Assembly (NCBI RefSeq): GCF_011516945.1
Contig: NZ_WOTH01000001.1
Location: forward strand, 1 to 64,000
DNA: 64,000 bases
From: Acetobacter estunensis
GTDB lineage: Bacteria > Pseudomonadota > Alphaproteobacteria > Acetobacterales > Acetobacteraceae
Reading direction: 5' to 3'
Position 1 is the stretch's first letter. Every line of letters begins with the position of its first letter. Made by a program: the position numbers and the translations under genes. Below, piece after piece: positions 37,011 to 46,206 of this stretch. Under the pieces are notes generated by a model, which was not told the origin of the DNA, ran no database searches, and saw nothing but the letters and a program-made list of their open reading frames with translations.

Positions 37011-37165
37011 CCGGTTGACGTGGCTGCAGGGGGCGCTCACGCAAGTTTCGCGTGCAATCCCGGTCGCTGCGCTCTATTGACTGCGGGCAACAGGGGTCCG
37101 CTGCAGGCTTGATAGGCTGTCAGTGGCGGATCTGCATGCAGGAAAAGAGTCAGGCCCGCCACACG

Positions 37166-38989
37166 ATGGATATTCGTAACATCGCCATTATCGCGCACGT
37201 CGATCATGGCAAGACCACACTCGTCGATGAACTGCTCAAGCAGTCCGGCTCGTTCCATGAGCACCAGCAGGTGGCGGAGCGCGCGATGGACAGCAACGAT
37301 CTCGAGCGTGAGCGCGGCATCACCATTCTGGCCAAGTGCACCTCGGTCGTGTGGAAAAACACCCGCATCAACATCATCGACACACCGGGTCACGCCGATT
37401 TCGGTGGTGAGGTCGAGCGTATCCTGAGCATGGTGGACGGCGCGATCGTGCTGGTGGACGCCGCCGAGGGCGCGCTGCCGCAGACGAAATTCGTCGTGGG
37501 CAAGGCGCTGGCCCGCGGCCTCAAGCCGATTGTGGTGGTGAACAAGATCGATCGTGGCGATGCCCGCCCGGATGAGGTTCACAACGAGATTTTCGACCTG
37601 TTCGCCTCGCTTGGCGCGAATGACGAGCAGCTCGACTTTCCGATGCTCTACGCTTCGGGTCGTCAGGGCTGGGCGGACACGGAGCTGGACGGACCGCGCA
37701 AGGATCTTTCCCCGCTGTTCGATCTGGTGCTGCGCCATGTTCCAGCACCGAACCTCGACAAGGACAAGCCGTTCGCGATGGTCGCGACCATCCTCGAGTC
37801 CGACAACTTCCTTGGCCGTGTGCTGACGGGGCGTGTCGAGCAGGGGCGCGCGAAGGTCAACATGCCGGTCCGCGTCCTGCGTGAGGACGGCAGCGTGGTC
37901 GAGACGGGCCGTCTGACCAAGCTGCTGTGCTTCCGTGGTCTCGACCGCGTGCCGGTGGACGAGGTTGAGGCTGGTGACATCGTGGCTGTGGCCGGTCTGT
38001 CGGAGGCCACCATTCCTGACACCATCGCGTCTCCGGAAGTGACGGCACCGCTGCCGGCCATTCCGGTCGATCCGCCGACGCTGTCCATGACCTTCCGTAT
38101 TAATGACGGCCCGCTGGGCGGCCGCGAGGGCAAGAAGGTCACGTCGCGTCAGATTCGTGACCGTCTGTTCAAGGAAACGGAAAGCAACATCGCCATTCGC
38201 GTGAGCGAAAGCCCCGAGAGCGAGGCGTTCGAAGTCGCGGGCCGTGGCGAGCTTCAGCTTGGCGTGCTGATCGAGACCATGCGTCGTGAAGGGTTCGAGT
38301 TGACCATCGGTCGTCCCCGCGTGCTGTTCCGCACGAACGAGGAGACGGGCGAGCGCGAAGAGCCGTACGAAGAGGTGCTGATCGACGTGGACGAGCCGTA
38401 TTCAGGCGTCGTGGTCGAGAAGATGTCGCTCCGTAAGGGGCAGATGCAGGACATGCGGCCTTCGGGCGGTGACAAGGTGCGTCTGACCTTCATCATCCCG
38501 TCGCGCGGCCTGATCGGTTATCATGGTGAGTTCCTGACCGACACGCGCGGCACGGGCATCATGAACCGTCTGTTCGCAGGCTATCAGCCCTATGCCGGTG
38601 TGATCGAAGGCCGTCGCAACGGCTCGCTGATCTCCTCGGAAGACGGTGTGACCACGCAGTATTCGCTGTTCTCGTTGCAGGATCGCGGCACGCTGTTCGT
38701 GAATGCAGGTGAGAAAGTCTATATCGGCATGATCATCGGCGAGCATTCGCGTGAGAATGATCTCGAAGTGAATGCGGTCCGTGAAAAGAAGCTCACCAAC
38801 ATCCGTGCCGCTGGCAAGGATGAGGCTCTGCTTCTGATCCCGCCGCGCAAGATGAGCCTTGAGCAGGCGATTGCCTACATTGAGGACGATGAACTGGTGG
38901 AAGTGACGCCGTCTGCCGTGCGTCTGCGCAAGCGCTACCTCGACCCGCACGAGCGCAAGAAGCACGCGCGTTCGCGCAAGGACGACTGA
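37166..38989 (+). CDS. typA: Translational GTPase TypA/BipA
   Basis: This 607-residue ribosome-associated GTPase works in ribosome assembly and stress translation. GTPase motifs: AHVDHGKTT (residues 10-18), [16 protein letters not shown] and NKIDR. EF-G-like domains II, III and V follow, with the TypA C-terminal domain ending in a basic tail ([10 protein letters not shown]). I prefer 37166 ([15 protein letters not shown]), matching family starts; ATG 37136 would add ten residues. Confidence 0.96.
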   Translation: MDIRNIAIIAHVDHGKTTLVDELLKQSGSFHEHQQVAERAMDSNDLERERGITILAKCTSVVWKNTRINIIDTPGHADFGGEVERILSMVDGAIVLVDAAEGALPQTKFVVGKALARGLKPIVVVNKIDRGDARPDEVHNEIFDLFASLGANDEQLDFPMLYASGRQGWADTELDGPRKDLSPLFDLVLRHVPAPNLDKDKPFAMVATILESDNFLGRVLTGRVEQGRAKVNMPVRVLREDGSVVETGRLTKLLCFRGLDRVPVDEVEAGDIVAVAGLSEATIPDTIASPEVTAPLPAIPVDPPTLSMTFRINDGPLGGREGKKVTSRQIRDRLFKETESNIAIRVSESPESEAFEVAGRGELQLGVLIETMRREGFELTIGRPRVLFRTNEETGEREEPYEEVLIDVDEPYSGVVVEKMSLRKGQMQDMRPSGGDKVRLTFIIPSRGLIGYHGEFLTDTRGTGIMNRLFAGYQPYAGVIEGRRNGSLISSEDGVTTQYSLFSLQDRGTLFVNAGEKVYIGMIIGEHSRENDLEVNAVREKKLTNIRAAGKDEALLLIPPRKMSLEQAIAYIEDDELVEVTPSAVRLRKRYLDPHERKKHARSRKDD

Positions 38990-39011
38990 GCAGCGACATT
39001 TTCGCTTGCTG

Positions 39012-39061
39012 GACGACCGGGGCTCGATCCCGGTCGTCTCGGGCAGGATTTTCTCCTGCCC
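39012..39061 (+). terminator. Tandem hairpins after typA
   Basis: GACGACCGGG/CCCGGTCGTC (39012-39021, 39029-39038) is followed by GGGCAGGA/TCCTGCCC (39041-39048, 39054-39061). Both stems are perfect and start 22 bp past the typA stop. A U-tract is lacking, so termination may be factor-assisted. Confidence 0.55.
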
Positions 39062-39260
39062 TGGGGAGGCCAGATGCCTCCCTCCTTCGGGCCATGACCT
39101 GTGTGTCCGTGCAACGTCGCTGCTTCTGTCGCGTTGTTCACCTCCGTGCCCGAATATTCTGACTGGCGCTCGCGTATAAACTGGCTCCCGCATCCGGAGA
39201 CGGATCGGGCCTGTTCGCGCGTTACAGATTCGGCTCACGGAAAGGAAAAGGGACGCTCTG

Positions 39261-40412
39261 TTGAAGGAGACGTTTTTCTCAGCTCTCGCGAATCTTCTTC
39301 AGTGGTTCGTCTGGTTGCCACCCACTTTTGCCTCACTTCTCATTCTCGCGATGGTGGGTGTGCTGGCCGCAGGTGTGACGGGGCTTGTCATCACGCGCGG
39401 GCTGGCGCGCGTTCCCGGTAAAAGACGCGGGTCGTTCATTCGCAGCAGCGCCACCACGCTGCGTCATCCCGCGCAGGTGATGGCGGCGGCGGTGATGACG
39501 ATCATCGCCATTCCAGCACTTGAACTGCCTATGTGGCTGGCGGGCGGTCTCGCGCATGCGTTTGCCGTGATGCTGGTGCTGGCCATGGGGGTTGGGCTGG
39601 TCAAGGCCGCACGACTGGCGTCGAGCATTTATATCGAGCACATCGACGCCTCCGCCGATGATCGCGAGGAGGACATCCTCGGGCGCAAGCATTTCACGCA
39701 GGTGCGGCTGCTTCAGCGCATGGCGGAAATCATCATCGGCGTGCTGACGATCGGTACGGCGCTGATGACGTTCGACCCCGTGCGGCAGTATGGGCTGAGC
39801 CTGCTGGCCTCGGCCGGTGCGGCCTCCATCATCGTCGGTTTTGCGGCGCGCTCGGTCATCACCAACCTGATTGCGGGCGCGCAGATCGCCATCACGCAGC
39901 CCATCCGCATGGGGGACATGATTGCCTTCAACGGAGACTGGACGTGGGTGGAGGAAATCAACGCCACCTTCGTGGTGCTGAAAGCGTGGGACAAGCGCCG
40001 CCGGATCGTGCCGTTGTCCTACTTTCTCGACAATCCGTTCGAGAACTGGACCTATAATTCCGCCGAACTGACCGGCGCGGTCTATCTGCCGCTCGATTTT
40101 CTCGCGCCCATGCCGGCAATCCGCGCGAAGCTGGGAGAGATTGTGGAGAGTTGCCCGGAATGGAACGGCAAGGATTTCAGTGTGCAGGTGGCGGATGCCA
40201 ACGACCGCACGATGATGATCCGTGTGACAGCGGGCGCGCGCACGGCAATCCGGAGTTGGGATCTGCGCTGCGCGATCCGCGAGCAGATCATCGACTGGAT
40301 TCGGGACAACTGTCCTGAAGCGTTTCCGCAGACACGTTTCTCGGCACATGCATCGGCACCGGATAATCCACATCATCTGATGGCGCTGGGTGGTCCTGAA
40401 ACAGCCGCCTGA
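39261..40412 (+). CDS. MscS-family mechanosensitive ion channel protein
   Basis: A 383-residue inner-membrane protein with about four helices in the first 200 residues and an MscS core: GLSLLASAGAASIIVGFAARSVITNLIAGAQIAITQPIRMGD (pore helix and start of the beta domain). It has the beta domain WTWVEEINATFVVLKAWDKRRRIVPLSYFLDNPFENWT. The start is a TTG at 39261 with AAGGGA about ten bases upstream. It ends 7 bp from the convergent tag gene. Confidence 0.88.
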   Translation: MKETFFSALANLLQWFVWLPPTFASLLILAMVGVLAAGVTGLVITRGLARVPGKRRGSFIRSSATTLRHPAQVMAAAVMTIIAIPALELPMWLAGGLAHAFAVMLVLAMGVGLVKAARLASSIYIEHIDASADDREEDILGRKHFTQVRLLQRMAEIIIGVLTIGTALMTFDPVRQYGLSLLASAGAASIIVGFAARSVITNLIAGAQIAITQPIRMGDMIAFNGDWTWVEEINATFVVLKAWDKRRRIVPLSYFLDNPFENWTYNSAELTGAVYLPLDFLAPMPAIRAKLGEIVESCPEWNGKDFSVQVADANDRTMMIRVTAGARTAIRSWDLRCAIREQIIDWIRDNCPEAFPQTRFSAHASAPDNPHHLMALGGPETAA

Positions 40413-40419
40413 CTCGCAT

Positions 40420-41019
40420 TCAGCGCGGCACCACGAAGCGGGCACGCGCGGCTTCGGCTTTTGCACGCAGGGCACAGCCCTCGGCATGATCGTTCACCAG
40501 TCCCATCGCCTGCATGAAGGCGTGGAGGGTTGTCGGCCCTACGAATTTCCAGCCACGTTTGCGAAGTTCTTTCGACAGGGTGCGTGACACCTCTGTCTCA
40601 GTGAGCATCTGGGGAGAGGGTGTGCGTGGTGGCTCGAAGCGCCACAGCCACGCCGCCAGCGAGTCTTCGCGTTCCAGAAGCTCGCTCATCCGCCGGGCGT
40701 TGTTGATGACGGCCTCAATCTTGCCCCGGTGACGCACAATGCCCGAATTGGCGAGCAGGCGCTGCACGTCGCGCTCATCGTAGTGCGCGATCTTCTCGTG
40801 ATCGAAGTTGTCGAACGCAGCCCTGAAGTTCTCGCGCTTTTCAAGAATGGTCCGCCAGCTCAGGCCGCACTGGAAACTTTCCAGACACAGCTTCTCAAAC
40901 AGTCTGCGATCATCCGCGACGGGAAAGCCCCATTCATGGTCATGATAGGCCATATAGGAGGGAGTGGCGGCGCACCATGCGCAGCGGGGGACGCCATCGG
41001 CATGTGTGTGAAGAGTCAT
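40420..41019 (-). CDS. tag: DNA-3-methyladenine glycosylase I
   Basis: Tag (199 residues) removes 3-methyladenine from alkylated DNA. The N-terminal CAWCAATPSYMAYHDHEWGFP contains the zinc ligand and substrate pocket residues, followed by LFEKLCLESFQCGLSWRTIL and VGPTTLHAFMQAMGLVNDH (HhH region and late His). Length is normal. It is convergent with the channel gene and divergent from acs. Confidence 0.93.
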   Translation of the reverse strand: MTLHTHADGVPRCAWCAATPSYMAYHDHEWGFPVADDRRLFEKLCLESFQCGLSWRTILEKRENFRAAFDNFDHEKIAHYDERDVQRLLANSGIVRHRGKIEAVINNARRMSELLEREDSLAAWLWRFEPPRTPSPQMLTETEVSRTLSKELRKRGWKFVGPTTLHAFMQAMGLVNDHAEGCALRAKAEAARARFVVPR

Positions 41020-41184
41020 GGTATTGGTCCGAAGAGCGTGGGACAGTTTGTGAATCTACGCAGGATGTAAAATTTTTACACGCACGTTTTTACAATATTG
41101 CACGGTCTTTTGCGGGTGCGAGATGGATGGCGTGACGCTTCAGTGCTGATAATGTCGCAAGATTCGCCATCCGGAAGAAGTGCC

Positions 41185-43086
41185 ATGTCCTCGTCATTCT
41201 GCCTTACCCCCCAGACCTATCACGTGTTGACGGATGGCGTGCGCCGTGACCCCGAAGAGTTCTGGCTCAAGGAAGGGCATCGTCGTCTGGTCTGGAGCCG
41301 CGAGCCGACCCGGGCCATGGATCAGGAAAAGGGCTGGTTTGCCGATGGCACGCTGAACGCCAGCGCGAACTGTCTGGACCGTCACCTGCCGGAACACGGC
41401 GAAAAGACCGCCATCATCTGGCAGGGTGAAGAGGCGGATCATGTCATCCGCCTGACCTATCGCGAACTGCATGCCCGTGTCTGCGCGTTTGCCAATGTTC
41501 TGCGTGACTGCGGCGTGAAGCGCGGGGACCGTGTGGCCATCCATCTGCCCTGCGTGATTGAGGGCATTATCGCCATGCAGGCCTGCGCGCGTATCGGGGC
41601 CATGCATGTGGTGCTGTTCGGTGGGTTCTCTGCGGAAGCCATTGCGGACCGTGTGGCTGACAGCGGTGCCGTGGTGGTTGTCACGGCCAATGTGGGGCGT
41701 CGCGGCGCGAAGCGGATTCCCTACAAGACGACGATGGACGCGGCCCTGCGTCTGCTGGGCGATAAATCCACGGTCCGGCATGTGCTGGTCGTCGGCGTCA
41801 CGGAGGATGAGGTGCCGCTGGAGGCGGGCCGGGACGCGCTGTTGGAACCGCTGTTGCGGGCGGCATCCATGGACTGTGCCCCGGAGGCGATGAATGCCAC
41901 CGATCCCCTGTTTCTGCTCTACACTTCCGGCAGCACCGGCAAGCCCAAGGGCATCGTGCATGGAACGGGTGGTTATCTGACGTGGGCGTCGTTCACGCAT
42001 CAGTTGGTGTTCGATCACCAGCCGTCCGACATTTTCTGGTGCACCGCCGATATCGGCTGGATCACCGGCCACAGCTATGTGGCGTATGGGCCGCTGGCCA
42101 ATGGTGCCACGATCCTGCTGTTCGAGGGCATGCCGTCTCACCCGACCCCGGGACGGTGGTGGGAGGTTATTGCCAAGCATGGGGTGACCACCTTCTACAC
42201 GTCTCCCACGGCCATCCGGGCGCTGATGAGCGAGGGAGATGAAATCCCCGGTCGCTATGATCTGTCGAGTCTGCGTGTGCTGGGCTCGGTGGGGGAGCCG
42301 ATCAATCACGAGGCGTGGACATGGTTCCACGAGGTGATTGGCGGCGGTCGCTGTCCGGTGGTGGACACATGGTGGCAGACGGAGACAGGTGGTGCGATGA
42401 TTTCACTCGTGCCCGGGGCTGTTGAGGCGCGTCCGGCCTCGGCCACATTGCCGCTGCCCGGTGTGAATCCGGTGTTGCTGGACGAGAAAGGACAGCCGCT
42501 TGAGGGGGCGGCCGAAGGCATCCTGTGCATCGATGGCTCATGGCCCGGTTGCGCGCTGACGATCTGGAATGACGACGCGCTGTTTCAGACGACTTACTTC
42601 AAACCGTATCCGGGGCATTATTTCACGGGTGACGGGGCACGCCGGGATGAGGATGGTTATTTCTGGATCACGGGGCGCGTGGACGACGTCATCAACGTCT
42701 CGGGTCATCGCATCGGTTCGGCAGAGATCGAGGACGCGATTTCGGAAATTCATGACATTTCCGAAAGTGCCGCTGTGGGTATTCCGCACGACCTCAAGGG
42801 GCAGGGGCTGATTGTCTATATCGTGCCGCATGAGGGGTTGGATAAGGCGGTGACAGCCGGTCTGAAGGATCAGGTCGTGCGCATCATCGGGACCAAGGTG
42901 GGGCGTTACGCGGTGCCGGAGAAGGTGTTTGTCGTGCCGGACCTGCCCAAGACGCGCTCGGGCAAGAACGTGCGGCGTCTGATGCGCAAGATTGCCTGCG
43001 GAGAGACGGAAGGTTTTGGCGATCTGTCCACGTTGGCCAATCCCGCGATCGTGCCGGAACTGATTCGTATCGTGGGTGAAGGATAG
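41185..43086 (+). CDS. acs: Acetyl-CoA synthetase (AMP-forming)
   Basis: The enzyme (633 residues) activates acetate to acetyl-CoA with ATP. Family motifs: DGTLNASANCLDRHL, the P-loop-like YTSGSTGKPKG, DTWWQTETGG and the C-terminal TRSGKNVRR with the catalytic, usually acetylated, lysine. The start at 41185 follows GGAAGAAG; ATG 41152 is an alternative. In acetic acid bacteria it supports acetate over-oxidation. A propionyl-CoA preference cannot be excluded, but overall sequence is Acs-like. Confidence 0.92.
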   Translation: MSSSFCLTPQTYHVLTDGVRRDPEEFWLKEGHRRLVWSREPTRAMDQEKGWFADGTLNASANCLDRHLPEHGEKTAIIWQGEEADHVIRLTYRELHARVCAFANVLRDCGVKRGDRVAIHLPCVIEGIIAMQACARIGAMHVVLFGGFSAEAIADRVADSGAVVVVTANVGRRGAKRIPYKTTMDAALRLLGDKSTVRHVLVVGVTEDEVPLEAGRDALLEPLLRAASMDCAPEAMNATDPLFLLYTSGSTGKPKGIVHGTGGYLTWASFTHQLVFDHQPSDIFWCTADIGWITGHSYVAYGPLANGATILLFEGMPSHPTPGRWWEVIAKHGVTTFYTSPTAIRALMSEGDEIPGRYDLSSLRVLGSVGEPINHEAWTWFHEVIGGGRCPVVDTWWQTETGGAMISLVPGAVEARPASATLPLPGVNPVLLDEKGQPLEGAAEGILCIDGSWPGCALTIWNDDALFQTTYFKPYPGHYFTGDGARRDEDGYFWITGRVDDVINVSGHRIGSAEIEDAISEIHDISESAAVGIPHDLKGQGLIVYIVPHEGLDKAVTAGLKDQVVRIIGTKVGRYAVPEKVFVVPDLPKTRSGKNVRRLMRKIACGETEGFGDLSTLANPAIVPELIRIVGEG

Positions 43087-43250
43087 GTTTCGACAGTCTT
43101 TCGCATCGTTTTGAGAAGGGTGCGCTGACGCTTCGGAGGGAGCGCATGGTCTCCGTCGTAGGGCGGACGAAGGACGGCACTCCCCAGAATGGTGCGGAAG
43201 GGAGAGTGTCTTTCTAACCCAATAAAATCTGTAATGACATGGAGTTGCAG

Positions 43251-43298
43251 CCTCTCTCCCGCCGAGTGATCAGTGTCTGGCGGGAGAGAGGTTGTTTT
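43251..43298 (+). terminator. Intrinsic terminator
   Basis: A perfect 13-bp stem CCTCTCTCCCGCC (43251-43263) with GGCGGGAGAGAGG (43279-43291) is followed by TTGTTTT. It lies 165 bp past acs and just before the PiT promoter, separating the two units. Confidence 0.85.
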
Positions 43299-43322
43299 CA
43301 GATTCTGCTGTTTGAGACAGCA

Positions 43323-43340
43323 CTGTCATAAAACCATCAA
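43323..43340 (+). promoter_or_regulatory. Probable Pho box upstream of the PiT gene
   Basis: CTGTCAT (43323-43329), an AAAA spacer and CCATCAA (43334-43340) match the PhoB consensus of two CTGTCAY-type repeats separated by four A/T-rich bases. The first half is perfect; the second matches at C, T, C and A. It lies about 70-87 bp before the start of the phosphate transporter gene, as expected. Confidence 0.65.
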
Positions 43341-43409
43341 ATTTCCTGCGTCGTGTTTCGACACTTCGTGCCGTAAACCCCGGCATTAAGGTTAACGGAA
43401 CATGGACTG

Positions 43410-45038
43410 ATGATGTCCCAAGCCATCATGAATGCCGACGTAGAGGTTGCTCCCGTTTCCCGTCCTGACATGGACGGTGGCAACAAGCCCCTGCACGTCG
43501 TTATGTTTTTCACCGTGCTGATCGGTGCGCTCGGTTTTGCGGCGTTCAGCATCCTGCACGACATGCACGCCGTGGGCGAAGGGCCACTTGCCACGGGTAC
43601 GTTCGTCCTTCTTGGCGTGGCCCTGATCATTGCGCTGGCCTTCGAATTCGTGAACGGTTTCCATGACACGGCCAATGCCGTTGCCACGGTGATCTACACG
43701 CACAGTCTGCCACCGCTTTTTGCGGTCATCTGGTCTGGCTTTTGGAACTTCCTCGGCGTTGCGACGTCGGCGGGGACGGTGGCCTACAGCATTGTCACCC
43801 TGCTGCCGGTGGAACTCATCCTCGATGCTGGCAACACGGCCGGTTATGCGATGATCTTCGCGCTGCTGCTTGCCGCGATCATCTGGAACCTCGCCACCTG
43901 GGCGTTCGGCATTCCCAACAGTTCGTCGCACGCGCTGGTCGGTTCGATCATGGGTGTGGGTCTGGCCAACCAGTTCATGGCGCCCGCTGGCGCCACGACT
44001 CAGGGCGTCAACTGGGAGCAGGTTCGTAAGGTCTTCGCGTCTCTGCTGTTCAGCCCGGTCTGTGGGTTCGTGATGGCGGCTCTGCTGCTTCTGACGCTCA
44101 AGCTGCTGGTGAAGAACCGGGCGCTTTATGATGCGCCGAAGGGTCATGAGCCACCACCGTGGTGGATTCGTGGTCTGCTCATCACCACCTGCACGGGCGT
44201 GTCTTTCTCGCATGGTGGTAATGACGGTCAGAAGGGCATGGGTCTGATCATGCTCATCCTGATCGGTGCGGCGCCGACGGCGTACGCGCTAAACCGCGCG
44301 ATGCCGGAAAGCGCGATGCCGGCCTTCATCCAGACGGCCGATCAGGCGAATCATATCTTCCTCGACCATGCGGGTGCTGTGCCGGTGGCGATGGATGTGG
44401 CGACGGCCAAGACCACGGTGGGTGCGGCCCTGCGCGCGCAGTCGGTGGCCTCTCCCGAGACGTTCTCCGCTCTCGCGGTGCTGAGCCACGACATTTCCGA
44501 CTCAGTGCGGACCTATGGCTCCATGAAATCCGTTCCGGCGGCGGCCGTTCCGAACGTGCGCACCGAGATGTATCTCTCCGCCGATGCCATCCGGGTCATG
44601 GGAGCGGCCAATGGTTTCAGCGCGGATGAGAAGAAGACGCTCAAATCTTTCCAGTCCGATCTGTATGCCGGCACACGTTTCATTCCGCTGTGGGTGAAGG
44701 TCTCGGTCGCCATTGCGCTGGGTCTGGGCACCATGGTCGGCTGGAAGCGCATCGTCATTACGGTAGGTGAGAAGATCGGCAAGACCCACCTGACCTATGC
44801 CGAAGGTGCGTCGGCTGAAGTCGTGGCCATGAGCACGATCGGTCTGGCGGAAGGTTATGGCCTGCCGGTGTCCACGACGCACATTCTCTCCAGCGGCGTG
44901 GCCGGTGCGATGGAAGCCAATGGCTCGGGCCTGCAGTGGTCCACATTGCGGTCCATGGCGATGGCCTGGGTGACGACACTCCCGGCCGCCATGGCGATTG
45001 CGGGATGCCTCTACGTCATTTTCCGTCAGGTTTTCTGA
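43410..45038 (+). CDS. PiT-family inorganic phosphate transporter
   Basis: A 542-residue phosphate permease with two PiT repeats: EFVNGFHDTANAVATVIYTHSLPP in the first, FSHGGNDGQKGMGL in the second, both being family signatures. About ten helices flank a long hydrophilic insert (about residues 310-420) of the kind found in PitA. The probable Pho box suggests control by phosphate starvation. The native terminator now lies beyond an IS inserted four bases after the stop codon. Confidence 0.92.
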   Translation: MMSQAIMNADVEVAPVSRPDMDGGNKPLHVVMFFTVLIGALGFAAFSILHDMHAVGEGPLATGTFVLLGVALIIALAFEFVNGFHDTANAVATVIYTHSLPPLFAVIWSGFWNFLGVATSAGTVAYSIVTLLPVELILDAGNTAGYAMIFALLLAAIIWNLATWAFGIPNSSSHALVGSIMGVGLANQFMAPAGATTQGVNWEQVRKVFASLLFSPVCGFVMAALLLLTLKLLVKNRALYDAPKGHEPPPWWIRGLLITTCTGVSFSHGGNDGQKGMGLIMLILIGAAPTAYALNRAMPESAMPAFIQTADQANHIFLDHAGAVPVAMDVATAKTTVGAALRAQSVASPETFSALAVLSHDISDSVRTYGSMKSVPAAAVPNVRTEMYLSADAIRVMGAANGFSADEKKTLKSFQSDLYAGTRFIPLWVKVSVAIALGLGTMVGWKRIVITVGEKIGKTHLTYAEGASAEVVAMSTIGLAEGYGLPVSTTHILSSGVAGAMEANGSGLQWSTLRSMAMAWVTTLPAAMAIAGCLYVIFRQVF

Positions 45039-45042
45039 GGGC

Positions 45043-45046
45043 CTAG
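45043..45046. repeat. Target site duplication CTAG (left)
   Basis: CTAG at 45043-45046 is repeated at 45910-45913, immediately outside the IS ends. It matches the YTAR target of IS5-group elements. Confidence 0.85.
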
Positions 45047-45909
45047 AGGGTGTTATGTACTTTCTGGCGTGAGTGTTGCAGAACAGATGGATGAATACTG
45101 CCCGCAAACCGTATCCGTCTGATATCAGTGACGAAGAGTGGTCTCTGATTGTTCCCTATCTCCTTCTGATGAAAGAAGATGCAGAGCAGCGACGTCATGA
45201 TCTGAGAGAGTTGTTCAACGGTCTTCGGTATGTGATCCGTTACGGCATTGCATGGCGTGCGATGCCGAACGATCTGCCGCCATGGACTGCGGTTTACCAG
45301 CAATCGCGGCGCTGGATGGAAGCAGGATGTTTCGAGGCTGTTGTCCACGATCTTCGGGCTGTACTGCGTATTGCGGCAGGCAGGAAGGCGGAGCCGACGA
45401 CGGTAGTCATCGACAGCAGGACACTGCGTTCGACCCCGGAAAGCGGGCCACGGTCCGGGTATGATGGTGCGAAAAGAAAGAAGGGATCGAAGCTGCACAT
45501 GGCGGTCGATACTCTGGGGCATCTTCTGGCTCTGCATGTCACCCCGGCAAACAGGGACGACCGGGCGGAAGTCGGTCCACTGGCGCAAGCCATTCAGGAG
45601 GCAACAGACGGTAGTGTGGAACTGGCATGGGCTGATCAGGGCTATACCGGATCAAAACCGGAAAAAGCTGCCAAAGAGCAGGATGTCACTCTCGAAATCG
45701 TTAGACTACCTCAGGCTAAACGGGGTTTCGTTCTGCTGCCACGTCGCTGGATCGTGGAGAGATCGTTCGCATGGGCAACACGGTGCAGAAGGCTCGTAAA
45801 AGACTACGAGCGCTGTGCTTCAACCCTCGCCGCAATGCACACCATCGCCTTCGCAGGTTTCATGCTGAAAAACGCAGCTAACCTGCTCATCCAAAGTGCA
45901 GAACACCCT
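45047..45909 (+). mobile_element. Intact IS5-family insertion sequence, 863 bp
   Basis: The ends are AGGGTGTTATGTACTTT (left) and AGGGTGTTCTGCACTTT (right, complement), 15 of 17 identical, flanked by CTAG duplications. One transposase gene fills the element. It is inserted between the PiT stop codon (45036-45038) and the terminator at 45954-46003. The clean repeats and intact gene suggest a recent, probably active copy. Confidence 0.9.
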
Positions 45910-46104
45910 CTAGGGGAAATACCGTCGGGTATTTCCTCCTTCTCCTTGTTTCCAGCCCCGTCTGTTGCTGTCATGACGACATGCGGCAGACGGGGCTTTT
46001 TTTATGGAGATGTGCTCGTCAGATCGCCATGTCTGTCGATCGAATTTGTTTTGGTGGGTAAGCGGCGATACTGCTGGTCGTCTATCATAAAGGCGTCAGC
46101 CTAA
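45091..46104 (+). CDS. IS5-family DDE transposase, reading through the IS end
   Basis: The transposase begins at 45091 (MNTARKPYPSDISDEEW) with an N-terminal DUF4096-like domain (about residues 7-80) and a DDE catalytic core: Asp108 (VVIDSRTL), Asp182 (AWADQGYTG), Glu223 (IVERSFAW). The frame has no stop inside the element. It passes through the right repeat (EHPLGE) and ends at 46104, adding about 64 host-encoded residues. Stops supplied by the target or flank are known for some IS5 elements. The extra tail and the PiT terminator hairpin lie in this readthrough part. Confidence 0.88.
   Translation: MNTARKPYPSDISDEEWSLIVPYLLLMKEDAEQRRHDLRELFNGLRYVIRYGIAWRAMPNDLPPWTAVYQQSRRWMEAGCFEAVVHDLRAVLRIAAGRKAEPTTVVIDSRTLRSTPESGPRSGYDGAKRKKGSKLHMAVDTLGHLLALHVTPANRDDRAEVGPLAQAIQEATDGSVELAWADQGYTGSKPEKAAKEQDVTLEIVRLPQAKRGFVLLPRRWIVERSFAWATRCRRLVKDYERCASTLAAMHTIAFAGFMLKNAANLLIQSAEHPLGEIPSGISSFSLFPAPSVAVMTTCGRRGFFYGDVLVRSPCLSIEFVLVGKRRYCWSSIIKASA
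45915..45936 (+). repeat. 9-bp hairpin just outside the IS right end
   Basis: GGAAATACC (45915-45923), tetraloop GTCG and GGTATTTCC (45928-45936) make a perfect stem. Before the IS inserted, it followed the PiT stop codon directly, so it is probably part of that gene's 3-prime untranslated region. Confidence 0.5.
45954..46003 (+). terminator. Intrinsic terminator of the PiT gene, now behind the IS
   Basis: AGCCCCGTCTG (45954-45964) pairs perfectly with CAGACGGGGCT (45987-45997), followed by seven T residues (45997-46003). It is the strongest terminator in the window and was evidently separated from the PiT gene by the IS. Confidence 0.9.
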
Positions 46105-46165
46105 GCCGTTCTCCTCATGGGGAGTGTTCAGTCGCATGAAGAACATGGGGTTCTTTTGTGTGTAA

Positions 46166-46190
46166 GATCGCGGGTCGTATGTTCGCGATC
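46166..46190. promoter_or_regulatory. Short inverted repeat before the DUF72 gene
   Basis: GATCGCG (46166-46172) and CGCGATC (46184-46190) lie 17-41 bp ahead of the DUF72 start, just before its AGGAGGA ribosome site. An operator or leader hairpin is possible. Confidence 0.4.
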
Positions 46191-46206
46191 ATAGGAGGAA
46201 CGGCTC

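Noticed and set aside
45073-45090. Upstream GTG start for the IS transposase
   Set aside because: It adds six residues lacking family similarity; ATG 45091 gives the usual N-terminus.
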